In this document: one piece after another, positions 1 to 10,131 of the stretch
How positions within the stretch are numbered: position 1 is the stretch's first letter
Layout: the number at the start of each line of letters is the position of its first letter
Source of the DNA: Berberis thunbergii
Lineage: Eukaryota; Streptophyta; Magnoliopsida; Ranunculales; Berberidaceae
Length of the DNA: 64,000 nucleotides
Assembly: GCA_003290165.1 (NCBI GenBank)
Contig: QNQO01000200.1
Coordinates: 930,001 to 994,000, forward strand
Direction of reading: 5' to 3'
Notes under the pieces: model-generated
The model's database searches: none
Told to the model about the DNA's origin: nothing
What the model saw: the letters and a program-made list of their open reading frames with translations, nothing else
Position numbers and translations under genes: made by a program

Positions 1-282
1 ATAGAAGAAAAATTAAAGAAAGACGTTTAACTTGGTTTGGTCATGTGCGGAGGAGACCAAGCACGGCGCCAATTAGAAAATGTTTAGATTGGCAAGTTAA
101 TGGAGGGTGTAGACGGAGGGGACGACCGTTGAAAACTTGGATGAAGACGGTGAATGAAGATATCATTGAGCTTGGATTAGGTGAGGAAATGTGGGAAGAT
201 CGCATTGCTTGGAAGACCAAAATCCATGTAGCCGACCCCGAAAATCTCGGGAATGGGCTTTGATGATGATGATGATGATGAG
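1..282 (+). mobile_element. 3' end of an RTE-type LINE
   Basis: An open frame at 45-263 reads like the extreme C-terminus of RTE-clade reverse transcriptases. It has a basic stretch, a repeated Arg-rich RRRGRPLKTW motif, then WKTKIHVADPENLG. It is followed directly by a (TGA)n run at about 260-282. RTE LINEs end in short simple repeats rather than poly(A), so this is the element's 3' end. The 5' part lies outside the window. The element appears to have landed in the intron after the second exon of the ULP2-like fragment on the opposite strand. Family assignment rests on the end sequence only. Confidence 0.75.
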
Positions 283-341
283 GCAACTGAAAGCTTAATC
301 CCAAACCAAGAGCAAGGAAACCACTAACAGAACAGGTATAC

Positions 342-577
342 CTCTGGATAAGATTTTTGAGGCCTTTATGACTTCCTTTGATAGAATCCAAGTGCAATAT
401 ACAAGGTAACCTAAGTGACTTGCCAATTTCCTCATCTGAAAATTCATTGATGGAGATAAATGAAAAATCAGAAAATCACACACCATAGAAAGCAAACAAC
501 CAATATTCCATTTGAACTTGCCTCTGAAACCAACCACTTCCCCAGGATGGCAAATAACGAGCAAACTCCAATGAAGA
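342..577 (-). pseudogene. ULP2-like SUMO protease fragment (2 exons)
   Basis: Two exons are read on the minus strand. Exon 522-577 gives LHWSLLVICHPGEVVGFR, the C48 peptidase core around the catalytic His of the HW pair. Exon 342-435 gives EEIGKSLRLPCILHLDSIKG and then SHKGLKNLIQ, typical of plant ULP2/SPF-type SUMO proteases. The intron (436-521) has an AG acceptor and a GC donor (GCAAGT), so it looks like a GC-AG intron. The Asp and Cys catalytic regions are not present, so this is a captured genomic fragment and not a gene. The downstream intron is cut by the RTE LINE tail ending at 282. Confidence 0.8.
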
Positions 578-689
578 CTGGAAAAATATAAATCAATGAA
601 ATGTTTGTTCAATGATTTCAATCCAAATATTTGAAAAAATATATATAATAAGACATATGTCTTTGAAGAGGATTGGTATAATGTATTAT

Positions 690-800
690 ACACAATGTTT
701 TAAAAAGCGTTTTTCAACCTCAAGGTGGTCATGCTTTTTCCGAGGCGAAGCGTAGCCTCGAAGTGTAGCGAGGCGTTTTTTAATAAAAAAAATTAAAAAA
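690..800. repeat. unclassified short dispersed repeat
   Basis: The GC-rich block GCGAGGCGTTTTTT with CGAGGCGAAGCG repeats stands out from its AT-rich surroundings and contains short inverted copies (CGAGGC / GCCTCG). It resembles the ends of small non-autonomous elements. I could not define termini or a target duplication. Confidence 0.25.
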
Positions 801-950
801 TTACAAAAAAAAACAATTGAAACAATTATAGTTTATATTAAGATATTCTAGAAGACTTGCATGCTTGTTTAATCGTTATTTACTTATTTTATGAATTTCT
901 TTTGCAGATTGAATGAAGCACCAAAATGAAAATGAAGACTGAACATTTCA

Positions 951-1026
951 AAGTCATGCAAGGGACTACAAATAGCAAGTCATGCAAGGGACTACAAATA
1001 GCAAGTCATGCAAGGGACTACCAATA
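951..1026 (+). repeat. 26-bp tandem repeat, 3 copies
   Basis: The unit CAAGTCATGCAAGGGACTAC plus AAATAG is repeated about three times with almost no change (the last copy has ACCAATA). The near identity suggests recent slippage or unequal exchange within the transposon. No function is suggested. Confidence 0.85.
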
Positions 1027-1154
1027 ACATACTTTATAACATTACTTATATTCCAGAGAGTGTACTTCATTTATGTTAAAACAATTTTGAGGGCATGACA
1101 AACTTACAAAAAAGAAATGAAGAATGCTCTTTTCATCATCAAAATTATGGAACA

Positions 1155-1297
<143 letters not shown>

Positions 1298-2224
1298 TAT
1301 AAAAATAAAAACATGGCCATTTTGTCAGTAGAACAAATGAAGTAGCTTCAATTAACAAAGAAAGGATCATAACAAAAAAGTACCTACAGTCCATTAAAAC
1401 AAATAAATGATCATATGTTACCAAATTCAGGAGAACCTCGTTTTGAAATTCATAGATGCCTAGGCTCTGAACTTCTAAACTGTGACTGTTATCAAATGGA
1501 AGTAACAACATTTGATACATGGCCCTTACCAAAAAAAGATTAACAACGTCATTCATGTGACTGTCCTTGCAAAGCTTGTTAATGAGTACATTGTAAGTGA
1601 TTTCATTCTACCAATACCCATAACAAGTTCATGGGTTGGTCTAATTTATCATTCACACAAATACCAGCACAGTGCTTAGTGTAATATCACTTTGTTTTAC
1701 TATTCAAAAAACTAAAAACAAAAAAATCCACAATACCTAAATGGAAGTAATAGTACGTTAAGGGTAACAATGTCAAATTGTGAAACTTTAAAAGGAAATT
1801 CAGATGGCTGCAATATTTCAAGGCCTTTCTGCTTCAGTTTTGTGAACTATAAAATACAATATAAGATTTGTCTGATTTCTCTTATAGAGATATGACCAGC
1901 AAAAAAAATCAGAAACTTCTTAGAAGTGTATAATTAGAAGAAGATGAAGAAGTATAACTGTATAATTAGAAGAAGCAATTAAAACAAAAAAACAAACAAG
2001 AAAAGATGACCAATATAGAACAGACTGAAGTGTTGGAGTTTAATTTGTTTATTGGGAAAAGGAGAAGGAACAGACTGAAGATTTTTGGGAGGAGAAAGAG
2101 TTTACAAAAATAGAAATAGAACAGAGCTTATAGAACTTACAACACTGAAACAGAACAGAGCTTGGAGTTGGATCTTCGATGGTCGTCTTCTCTTCTCAAA
2201 CAAATTTAGCCGTCGTCTTCTTCG

Positions 2225-2353
2225 ATGGGTCGATTACCTTCTTTAGTTCGAGCTTCTCTTCTTCTTCTCTTATTCTTCAGTTCATCCTCTTCTTTGTCTG
2301 CAAATGAAATATGTGAAAATTCAGAAATATGTGAAAATTACAAGTTGCCATGA
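2225..2353 (+). other. short ORF with signal-peptide-like N-terminus
   Basis: ATG at 2225 opens a 42-codon frame beginning MGRLPSLVRASLLLLLFFSS, a classic secretion signal pattern of a basic start and an 11-residue hydrophobic core, ending near SLSA. It stops at 2351-2353 after two copies of a NEICENS-like stretch. The preceding 60 bases are CT-rich like a plant 5' leader. It could be a captured first exon, and it would be the only one on the plus strand of this element. Chance is not excluded. Confidence 0.3.
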
Positions 2354-2529
2354 AAACACAGTGAAAAAATGTGAATTAGTGCGCATAAATATATCTGCTA
2401 CAACCTAAGAGTGAAAATTCATCTGCCGAATGCTTGGTAGCTTCAAAGGAAATAACAAATAACTACTTTATTATTCACATTAATGCGAAAAACCATACTG
2501 AAATTTAATAGTGAGTTAGGATGGAAAAG

Positions 2530-2637
2530 ATACAATGAGGTCCAATTCTCAGTCCAAATTGCAGGCTTGTTAGGTGAGTTGGGGCCTATAAATGTTGATA
2601 CACATTTCATCCCATTGCATGCATTGATCTTGAAATT
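2530..2637 (-). pseudogene. beta-galactosidase (GH35) fragment
   Basis: The minus strand encodes INACNGMKC, then [16 protein letters not shown]. This is the GH35 plant beta-galactosidase segment in which a glycan-binding C-x-G block precedes the W-T-E-x-W motif carrying a catalytic glutamate. Only this stretch, about 35 residues, remains. The frame upstream and downstream is not beta-galactosidase. It lies between the kinase and BRWD fragments, on the same strand. Confidence 0.75.
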
Positions 2638-3041
2638 GCGAACAATACCTAATTTAAAATCAAAGAAAACTTGGATTTCAAAAAAACAATGAAGCAACAG
2701 TACATCGAAAAGTTAATCAACATTACTAGTTATTTTATTATCAAATGTTGAATTTTGACCATATGAAAACTAACTGCAACCATTTCTATAATGCTCATTA
2801 TAAATCTATAAGAGAACCCCAGTTTAGAGAATTTTAGAAGAAGAAGAACTGAATTATCAACACAACCCATTTCAAATAAAGTACTTCAAAAAAATACCAC
2901 CCAAGCGTTGTTTATACTAACAACCAAGTCAGTAATGTCACCCTTTGCAAGCAAAAGTAGAAAGCTAGTAAAAATATTGAAAAATTAAAAAAAGGAGAAC
3001 TTTGAAATCCACAAAAAAAAAAGTAAACTCTATTAACTCAC

Positions 3042-3151
3042 TTCATGCCCACGGCAGCCAGCCAATCAAAATGCAGTTTCCATCGACCAAATCTTTACAA
3101 AGCGATCATCAGAACCAGTAATGACATATCTTCTTGAGTGATCAAATGTGG
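3042..3151 (-). pseudogene. BRWD/PHIP-type WD40 protein exon
   Basis: A single exon is bounded by TTGTAG and GTGAGT. It reads TFDHSRRYVITGSDDRFVKI then WSMETAF, a stop, LAGCRGHE. This is the WD40 repeat of plant bromodomain and WD-repeat proteins, with TGA in place of a Cys codon. Splice signals at both edges are intact, so it was taken as genomic DNA. It is a different WD40 family from the fragment at 3651-3959, so the two are not parts of one captured gene. Confidence 0.75.
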
Positions 3152-3650
3152 CTACAAAATATAAATGATGTTATAATCAGTAGAACATCAGAAAACAGTG
3201 TAATTAATTGAGTCAAAGTGGCATAATGCATACTGGTGTTTAGTAGGTTCTTGAAGCTCGGGTTCAATCAGCAAAGTCTCTGAAAATAATGTATAAGATT
3301 GTCAGATAGTTAAGGGAAAAGTTATTAGAAAATTTTGTAACAAAAATAACCATCTAAACAAAAATCTGAACAGGCCGAAGATCCAAACAAAGATCTGCAG
3401 AGTCAAAATCAAGTCGAAGATCCAAATTCTCTCTAGCATTCACAAGCATTGATCCTTGGGGTTAATGGTCAGTCTTGAACAGGCTTGCTATGATCCTTGG
3501 GGGTTCACAAATTCAGTCACACCAAACCTATAATATCAGATTTGTAACCATTTATACATTTAGATCTAACTTGAAAAACAGACCCTTATAAAAAAAAGTT
3601 GGAATAGGAAAGAAATAGTTAATTGTAAGATTTTTACCAAAACAATATAC

Positions 3651-3959
3651 CTTCTCAGTTCCACCAGAAACAAGTACAATGCTACTTTCATTCATGGCTA
3701 ATGCATACACTGAATCTTTATGGCCTTTTGCAGCAATTGGAACATGTCCATGAGACTGGCTTGTGTGCAGAGGAAGGCTGTTGCTAGAACTAATAGAACG
3801 AGCATTTGTAACTATAAGGCCATAATTGCTGGAACCAATTATACCATTTGGACCGTCATCCTCCATTAAATTAGTTGACTTTGAGATCAGAACAGCCGCG
3901 ACTTCAAGATCCCATATAAATACCTCCCCTCCAAGACCACCTGAGGCAATGACATTGCT
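3651..3959 (-). pseudogene. WDR48-like WD40 protein exon
   Basis: The minus-strand exon is bounded by CATTTTAG and GTATAT. It is open throughout (103 codons), beginning NVIASGGLGGEVFIWDLEVA, continuing with a Ser-rich linker, and ending AAKGHKDSVYALAMNESS then VSGGTEK. The order of WD repeat, linker and next WD repeat matches plant WDR48 homologues (LRS1-type, partners of ubiquitin-specific proteases). Flanking exons of that gene are not found nearby. The exon upstream at 4039-4093 belongs to something else. This is the best-preserved frame in CACTA-A. Confidence 0.8.
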
Positions 3960-4038
3960 CTAAAATGCACGACACTACCTGAATTATTTACAAAGAAAAT
4001 ACGGAAATTCAATACAGTCATTGTACAAGTAAGCATAC

Positions 4039-4230
4039 CTTGTATCCTACACCTGTAGCAATTGAACCCATCTTCATTTGGCACTGATCAACCCTAAAAT
4101 CATTTGAGGTTAAAAAAAGAGGGCTACAGAAGAATGATCTCTCAACGGCCACCATTGCAAAACTTTGTCCATAATGTTCACCGAACAACTTCGTTAGCTT
4201 TTGCAGCTCAGGAAGATCACCACACCAAGT
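4039..4230 (-). pseudogene. IST1-like (MVB pathway) fragment fused to MCM7 piece
   Basis: The minus strand reads [20 protein letters not shown] then SFAMVAVE. This resembles the IST1 domain of ESCRT-III regulators (C-x-D-L-P-E-L, then a YG-x-x-F-A pattern). A second exon at 4039-4093, bounded by TTTTAG and GTATGC, reads [18 protein letters not shown] and may be the following IST1 exon. The first segment is joined in frame, without an intron, to the MCM7 fragment at about 4230. The IST1 assignment rests on a short pattern and is moderate. Confidence 0.45.
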
Positions 4231-4378
4231 AGGATTTGCAGCAGCAAGAACTGCGGTTCTTGCATTGAGAAAAGTAGTTATTCCAGCCTTAGCAATGCTG
4301 ACTGTCTGCTACTCCATCACTTCATGGATTGAAGTTCGATCAGATTCATCTCCATCTTGTAAAATTCATCAATGGCGC
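4231..4378 (-). pseudogene. MCM7: MCM7 replication helicase fragment
   Basis: The minus strand encodes CAIDEFYKM (a Walker B region, DEFDKM-like with D changed to Y). After a one-base shift it reads DESDRTSIHEVME, a TAG, then [20 protein letters not shown] and LAAANP. This is the MCM AAA+ core between Walker B and sensor 1, in the form found in MCM7. The frame is broken by the shift and by TAG in place of a Gln codon. It runs straight into the IST1-like sequence, so the arginine finger and the rest of the helicase are missing. Confidence 0.85.
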
Positions 4379-5502
4379 ATATTCCCATATCTGCGAGAAA
4401 TGGACCACAAACAGTTTCACTTGTAAATTCCAAAGTCCTTCCAAACCCTCAAACGAAACCAGAAAAGAGTCATTGGATCTCTAACTATTTGTTTATCTAC
4501 ATACAGTTTCAGATAGGGCAGTCTTTTCAAAAAGGAGTTTCAGATTGGACAATTGAAATGGGTTTTGTGCTACTAACAGGGTCATGATTCAGCTGCCATG
4601 TATTTAGTTATTGAGCCTCAACTTCTATTTTTTTTATGGGCCCAACATCAAATAGAATGTCTAAATTTTCTCAGGAAGTTGACTCAAAATCCCTTGAACT
4701 AATAAAAAAACCTGTCTAATTTTCATAAAACTATTATCTCAGGATTTACCACATCTCAGGATGAATAGGCCAAACCTGTCTATTAACCATTCTTTTAATT
4801 TTTCTTAGTTTTCATCAAGGTCTTTTCTTTGTCATGCTACTGCTGTCTAATTTTCTTCTACCTTAGAAGCCAATGATTGTTTAGTTATAAACAACTGTTG
4901 TATCTTGTTTTGAATCCTTCTTCGATTGTTATATATTGTAACAGGAATTACTTTATCTACAGGTATAGTGTCACCTTGCTTTCCTGGTGAGAGCTAGCAT
5001 AAATAACTCCATCAGTTACTAATCTTGTCATTAGTTATCTTACTACTGACACAAACTATCCATTAGGAGATCAAAAGGTTTGAGCTAGCAGTAATAGCTC
5101 AAGGAATCTTGCATAAGCATGTGTTTCACTGTAATTAGTACAAGTGTTCCACAAAGGCACTCAATCATTGCCATAAAAGGAAAACAACATAGTTTTATCA
5201 AAAGAAGAAGAAGAAGAAGAGGGAAACACCATAGCAAACAAAAGAATGGTGGAATCATTTATTTTTTCCAAAGATAATTATATATTTTATTGATATATAT
5301 TCCCTAGAAGCAAAGCAGTTATATGGTTGAGCTTTTGGTCGCACTTGTCCTTTTGAAACGCCGTACTAAAGAACGTCAGCAGTAAAATAGAATAGGATGG
5401 TAAAGTTGAAACAGAGAACAAACTCTATATTTGTAGGGATGGTTACTATTCCTCCTCGACGGGAAAATCATTCCTAGCAACTTAAGGAACCAAATATTTA
5501 TA
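4379..5502. other. intergenic part of CACTA-A, nothing recognised
   Basis: AT-rich sequence between the MCM7 and NAD-malic enzyme fragments. It holds an (AAG)n run near 5203-5222. A short plus-strand frame near 5328-5383 ends LLKRRTKERQQ; I do not recognise it. No exon with convincing similarity was found on either strand. Confidence 0.5.
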
Positions 5503-6800
5503 CTTATAGAGAGGATCTTCAAGCTGGAACCAACTTAAGAAACTTTTGATTATTGGTTCCAACATCTAGCATCACTGGAAGTATCTACAATAAAAATAAC
5601 AGTAAACTGAGAGTACTTGTAATGGTGTAATGGTATAATGGTATATGCAGCAGTATTCAAAAGTTGAAAGACATAATATATTGAAGACAAATAAAGAGAG
5701 GGTATAACGCCGGCTGTAGCAATATATATATATAGAGTTTCCCGATGGGTATTCCAATTCCCTGAACTCCAAGATCCCCAAGTCCAAGAATGTGACTTCA
5801 GTCTGTCACCACTATCAGTTCAACCTGTAATAAATGGAAGGTAAACCAAAAATGTGAAAAATATTAAAGAGTGCATACAGTAATTGTTCTCATTATGTAA
5901 CAGTCAATCCCAAAAAATTCATCAACATTCATAAAGGAATGATGATATTGTGCCAGAAGCAAACAAAAATCTAAGTAAAAACTAGAAATCAAACAACTCC
6001 AACTGAAATAACATTCCTTATTAAATTTCTATTTTATTTCATCTTATATGAAGTAAAAAAAAATTTCCCTCCACAAAAGTCTGACTCGTACATTTGTCCT
6101 AACCTAAGACTATCTAGATCTAGACTAAGAGCGTAAAAAAGAAACTTATAAAATCACCTTATGATGCAATAACCTATGCTCAAGGGAACTTGGAATTTTA
6201 GTTCACAAATTCCTCAACTCTTGAGTGAATTAAAAGTGAGGCAAGCTCACACTTTATGTAAGAACATTTTAGGAATAGATGTTATTATGAAAGAGCAGTG
6301 AAACAGTCCTAGCAAGTTACATGTTAATGTGATTCCAATTCCAAGTACTAAGAAACAAAAAACCAGGTTACAAAATTAGCTTCCATGAAGTGAACAGTAC
6401 ATGAAATTCGTACAAAGAACAAACCTCCAAGAGCAAACTAGAACAACTAATCCTCTTGACCCCTTACTAACCTGTTCAGATGGCCAGTTATAGGTCATGG
6501 ACATCATCTCTCCTTTATCCTTTACACTGAAATACATCCCACGTGGGCGTTTAAACAAGCCTCCATAGTTTTGACATACCAACCCCACAGTCGGATTGTA
6601 TTCTATTGGAGCAAAATTTTCAATGTTTTCAATAAGGACCTGGAGAAACCAAGTAAAGCGATTAGTTTAAGCTGATGAAATTCCAAAAGTCTAATGAAGT
6701 TTTAAGCTTTTATCTGGCAAACTTACTTTGTAATATAGTGTCTCGTTCCTGTCATGCAATCTGTTCAAGACTCTCCATTGCGCTAATGATGATACCTCAT
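5503..6800 (-). pseudogene. mitochondrial NAD-malic enzyme fragment, 4 exons with introns
   Basis: Four exons lie in order on the minus strand. 6727-6800 reads LAQWRVLNRLHDRNETLYYK. 6472-6639 reads from VLIENIENFAPIEYNPTVGL to MMSMTYNWPSEQ. 5700-5824 reads VELIVVTD, stop, SHILGLGDLGVQGIGI then PIGKL. 5503-5585 reads ILPVMLDVGTNN. This is the N-terminal half of malic enzyme, with the malate-site YNPTVG block and the GLGDLG motif. Splice signals are retained (CCAG, GTAAGT, CTCCAG, TTACAG, TTGTAG). Defects are TGA for Gly after VVTD, an AT-rich expansion with a frameshift in the third exon, and an insertion in the fourth. The C-terminal NAD domain is absent. Retained introns show capture at DNA level. 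Confidence 0.93.
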
Positions 6801-7507
6801 CTGGTTGGTATAGAGTATTCTTCACCACTAATTAGTATGACTCCACTACAATTTGAAATAATAAAAAATTCACCTTAAATCAATTGCCTTAAAAACTACT
6901 ACACTGTTATAGATAACAAAATTTTGACAGTGGTGAAACTCATGAACCATGATCAAGTGAAGAACTTTATTTTACAATTTCAGATTAAACAACTTTGAAG
7001 AGGCGGTGCACCCTCCACGAGTTAGTACATCTTGAATTGTGTCCCCTACAATCCGTCCCCTAAATTGCTTTGAGACTGGAAAATGTTTGAGACTGGAAAA
7101 ACTTATATAGCTTGTGGTATTTAATTTAATTCATTTTTCTTAAAATGTTTAGGTTTAGCTTTAGGGTGTTCTTCTTTAAATCAGTCATAACTTATTTCTT
7201 TGTATTATCTTATAATATAATTTTTTTAAACGGTTCATGAAATTGTGTCTGATGGAACGTTCTATGATTATTACTATTATTTAGATAAACCATTTGTGGT
7301 TTTGGTTATTATATGACACGAATCTCTAAAAACACAAAACAAACAATCACTACCATGCTTCGATTCCATTATTATGTAAAGAAGAAAACCCAATTATATA
7401 CAGGAAATCAAAGTCAAGCCAAAGGGACAACCAATTATCACGCATTAATCAAGCAATTGAAAACCCAACAATGAAACTAAACCCAAAAGCAAAAGGGGAA
7501 AACTCAC

Positions 7508-7748
7508 CAGTACGAACAACTTTACATCTAAAGCACCTGGTGGTGGTAGCGCATTAACAAACAGCACATTGAGTCTGGCGAACGGTGAAAACAGCTCCGT
7601 ACTGGGATGCAACTTCAAGCTCGGCCCTTGCCGTCTACTCTGATGCCATGGCCACAAGGCGCATGATCTCCTTCTTCTTCTCGACCCAATTCTGCCATTT
7701 TTGTCTGATTAAGAAACTCACAATTGACACAAAGAAGAAGAAGAACAT
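7508..7748 (-). pseudogene. UBP16-like deubiquitinase first exon with MYND finger start
   Basis: ATG at 7748 opens MFFFFFVSIVSFLIRQKWQN, an N-terminal membrane segment and then KKKEIMRLVAMASE. After a TAG comes TARAELEVASQYGAVF, then CAVC, a stop, CATTTRCFRCKVVRT and a GTGAGT donor. The order of a short N-terminal hydrophobic anchor, an Arg/Glu-rich helix and the first C-x2-C pairs of a MYND zinc finger is that of plant UBP16/17-type ubiquitin proteases. Two stops make it non-functional. It is the captured fragment nearest the right terminus, keeps its start codon, and has about 700 bases of upstream sequence that may include its old promoter. Confidence 0.75.
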
Positions 7749-8060
7749 GAAGCTAAGATCTGGAAACCCTAGATCTCTGAGAACCAGCATTGATGGAGCA
7801 CCACCGATGCATCCAATTCTGCCACCACAATCACTCGCTAGTTCTCACCGTCACAACTCCTTCGCTTCAGCTCAAATCAACTCACCTTCTCTTCACTTTG
7901 CTTGCTTGAAGAGTCGTTTGTTCCTGAGTGAGTGAAATGGAGAGGTGAGAAAAAGAAATTGGAGATATGAAAGAATGGTAGAATCCAGATCTAAAGGGAA
8001 CCAAAGCAGAGAGAGATAATGGCGTTGGATGAGATAAAAAGAAGATTGAAGGAGCACATA

Positions 8061-8170
8061 CATGTTGCTTGCAGAAGAAGATGGAGTGAAGGATGGTATG
8101 TTGCTTGCAGAAGAAGATTGGAGTGAAGGATGGTATGTTGCTTGCAGAAGAAGATGGAGTGAAGGATTGT
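8061..8170 (+). repeat. 36-37-bp tandem repeat, 3 copies
   Basis: The unit TATGTTGCTTGCAGAAGAAG plus ATGGAGTGAAGGATGG is repeated three times with one-base differences. It lies between the UBP16-like fragment and the right terminus of CACTA-A. Arrays in this subterminal position can be transposase-binding clusters in CACTA elements, but this unit has no clear palindrome. Confidence 0.8.
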
Positions 8171-8478
8171 TGTGTTCTTTCGATTTTGCTATGTTTTAGG
8201 GCAATAACAAGAGCAAGAAGGAGACAAGCAAGAGGTCGAGCAGAGAGAGGCGAGCAAGAGTGAGATGAAGGCGAGCTTTGTGGTTTAGTGTACTGAATGG
8301 GAGAGAGGAGAGATAAAGTCACAAAATGCAAAAAAAAAATTGGGAGCGCCAAAACCCCCGCGAGATTTCTATAGCGTTTTTCATTTTCTAAGTCATTTTC
8401 AAAATTGACTTCTTATAGTACATTTATAAAAAACGCTATTGGCAAATGCTATCAATGAGCATTTGTGTTGTAGTGTTA

Positions 8479-8671
8479 CCTTCCTCGGGTTATAGGCAGC
8501 AGACATGAGATAAGTAGGTATACTCAAAGTCATGTGCTTCATCAAAATCAATTGAACACCTTGGGAGAGCATAGAGCTCTCTCCAACCAGCAATTTTCTT
8601 TTTGTCATCAAAATAAATAGTTTTATATCTCCCTTCACAGATAGGCACACCCAGGGCTTTGAGAGGAGCAT
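8479..8671 (-). mobile_element. L1-type LINE reverse-transcriptase fragment
   Basis: The minus strand reads LSQGVQLILMKHMTLSIPTY then LMSAAYNPRK. This is the segment after the palm domain of plant L1 reverse transcriptases (the L-S-x-G-x-x-x-L-I-x-x-x-L-x-x-x-P-x-Y pattern). It stops exactly where CACTA-A begins, so the transposon inserted into this LINE. The continuation should lie beyond the left end of CACTA-A, outside the window. Confidence 0.7.
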
Positions 8672-9343
8672 TTTATGAATAAACCCAGTTTAATTATGCA
8701 TGTTGTCATCCCTAACTCGGATCCTAGGTAGTGTTTAGTTGCAATGAGGAAAATTGTATGAATAATTTTTGCACAAGTAAACGCCTTCCATGTGCATGCG
8801 CAATCTTGTGAACATTTAAGATTATTTTTATTTTGTTATCACCCTAAGAATAGATGTGAATTATAAACCCTGAAACTAACCCTATGGATCTTAAGCTAGT
8901 TTTCTAGATTCGAACTTTTAAAAACCCAAATTTTTAAACACACCAATTCCACCTTATTTTCTGATTTCTTTTCTTGTCTCCAAGTTCTACAGATGAGAAG
9001 ACTAAGGTTTCTTCTGCAATGGCATCTTCAAGCATTGTTTCTTTCTACTAGCTTTCTTTGATGAGCTTCGCATCCAAACATTCAAGGAGGCATGCTTTTG
9101 TGATTCACTAAAATTCATAGTTGCTTGCTCTTAATAATATCTTGTTAATAATCCGGAAGTTAAAAATAAAAAAAATATCAACTTTAGCTTAAAAATGGTA
9201 AATTTGCAATCATCTAGCTGGATTTGATTGTTTAAAATCACAATAGGGTTTGTGACTAATATTGACTTAGTGTTTATGGAATCACTTCCAAGCTCCAACA
9301 TCAAAAGACAAAGTAGAACAATTTATTTAATTATCAAAAATAT
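8672..9343. other. no recognisable content
   Basis: AT-rich sequence with no ORF, repeat or motif that I can support. Confidence 0.5.
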
Positions 9344-9512
9344 TAGGAAACCAGGTTTTTGCAACCATGTTTTGTAACCAGGGTGACGTGGCGCGATCTC
9401 GAAAGAATGATCGATGAAATCTCCAAAGAGTTTATGTGTATCTCGAGGTTAAAAAACCTCCTCTTATGACGCTACATCATCCTGGTTGCAAAACCTAGTT
9501 CCCTAGCCTCAT
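9344..9512. mobile_element. MITE with inverted ends, possibly hAT-like
   Basis: The left end TAGGAAACCAGGTTTTTGCA and the reverse complement of the right end, TAGGGAACTAGGTTTTGCAA, pair closely, followed by CCAGG on both arms. The arms enclose about 120 bases with no ORF. No clear 8-bp duplication is visible, so the superfamily is uncertain. Confidence 0.5.
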
Positions 9513-10131
9513 TCATTTAATTATATATTTTCACATTCACATAAAAACTAAAACAAACTAGAACCTTTCACATAAGCAAATTGAATGAAGTCTCCTGTAC
9601 TGATAACAAATAACATCAGCTACTATGAGGGATGGTCAAAATCTAATACTTTTTTTTTTTTAATTTAGACTCTCTATTGGAAATGGTCTTAGTGGTAGTA
9701 AAAAAGAATAATACTTGAAAAACTACCACTTCACTTGCAAAACTACTTTACTACAATATTTTTCATCCCCTTTCCAATTCTATATATATCGTTATTAGTT
9801 AATAACTTCTTGATCAAAGATCTTGGAATGGAGCATATGAGAATGAATCTAGGGTTTTTGAAGAAGAAATCCAATAAAGCTTTGTAGAGGAGATCTAAGA
9901 AAGCTTTGCAGAGGAGAAGATCCGATTTTGGTTGGAGTAGCTTGGAGAGATCAACTTCCCGATCTCTTTCGAGTCATTTTTCTTCTTCATTCAAGTTTCC
10001 TTCTTTGGTAATAAACTTAATCAAGTTCCCCCTCGACCAAGCCATCCCGGATATCTTTGGCTCTACTACACCTTTAGCTACACAAATCTCCAATGATTTC
10101 CACTGCCTAGAAGCATCCTTTTTAAATTCTC

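Noticed and set aside
41..397. Minus-strand frame with a run of six histidines
   Set aside because: The His run is the (TGA)n tail of the RTE LINE read in reverse. Only the ULP2-like exon at 342-435 within it is meaningful.
3042..3959. One WD40 gene with two exons
   Set aside because: The two exons match different families (BRWD-type and WDR48-type), so they are separate captures.
8461..8475. Left end partner CACTACAATTTG at 6844
   Set aside because: It shares only CACTACAA with the right end, lacks the ATAGCG subterminal motif and would fall inside the region of the captured NAD-malic enzyme and UBP16 pieces. It is taken as chance.
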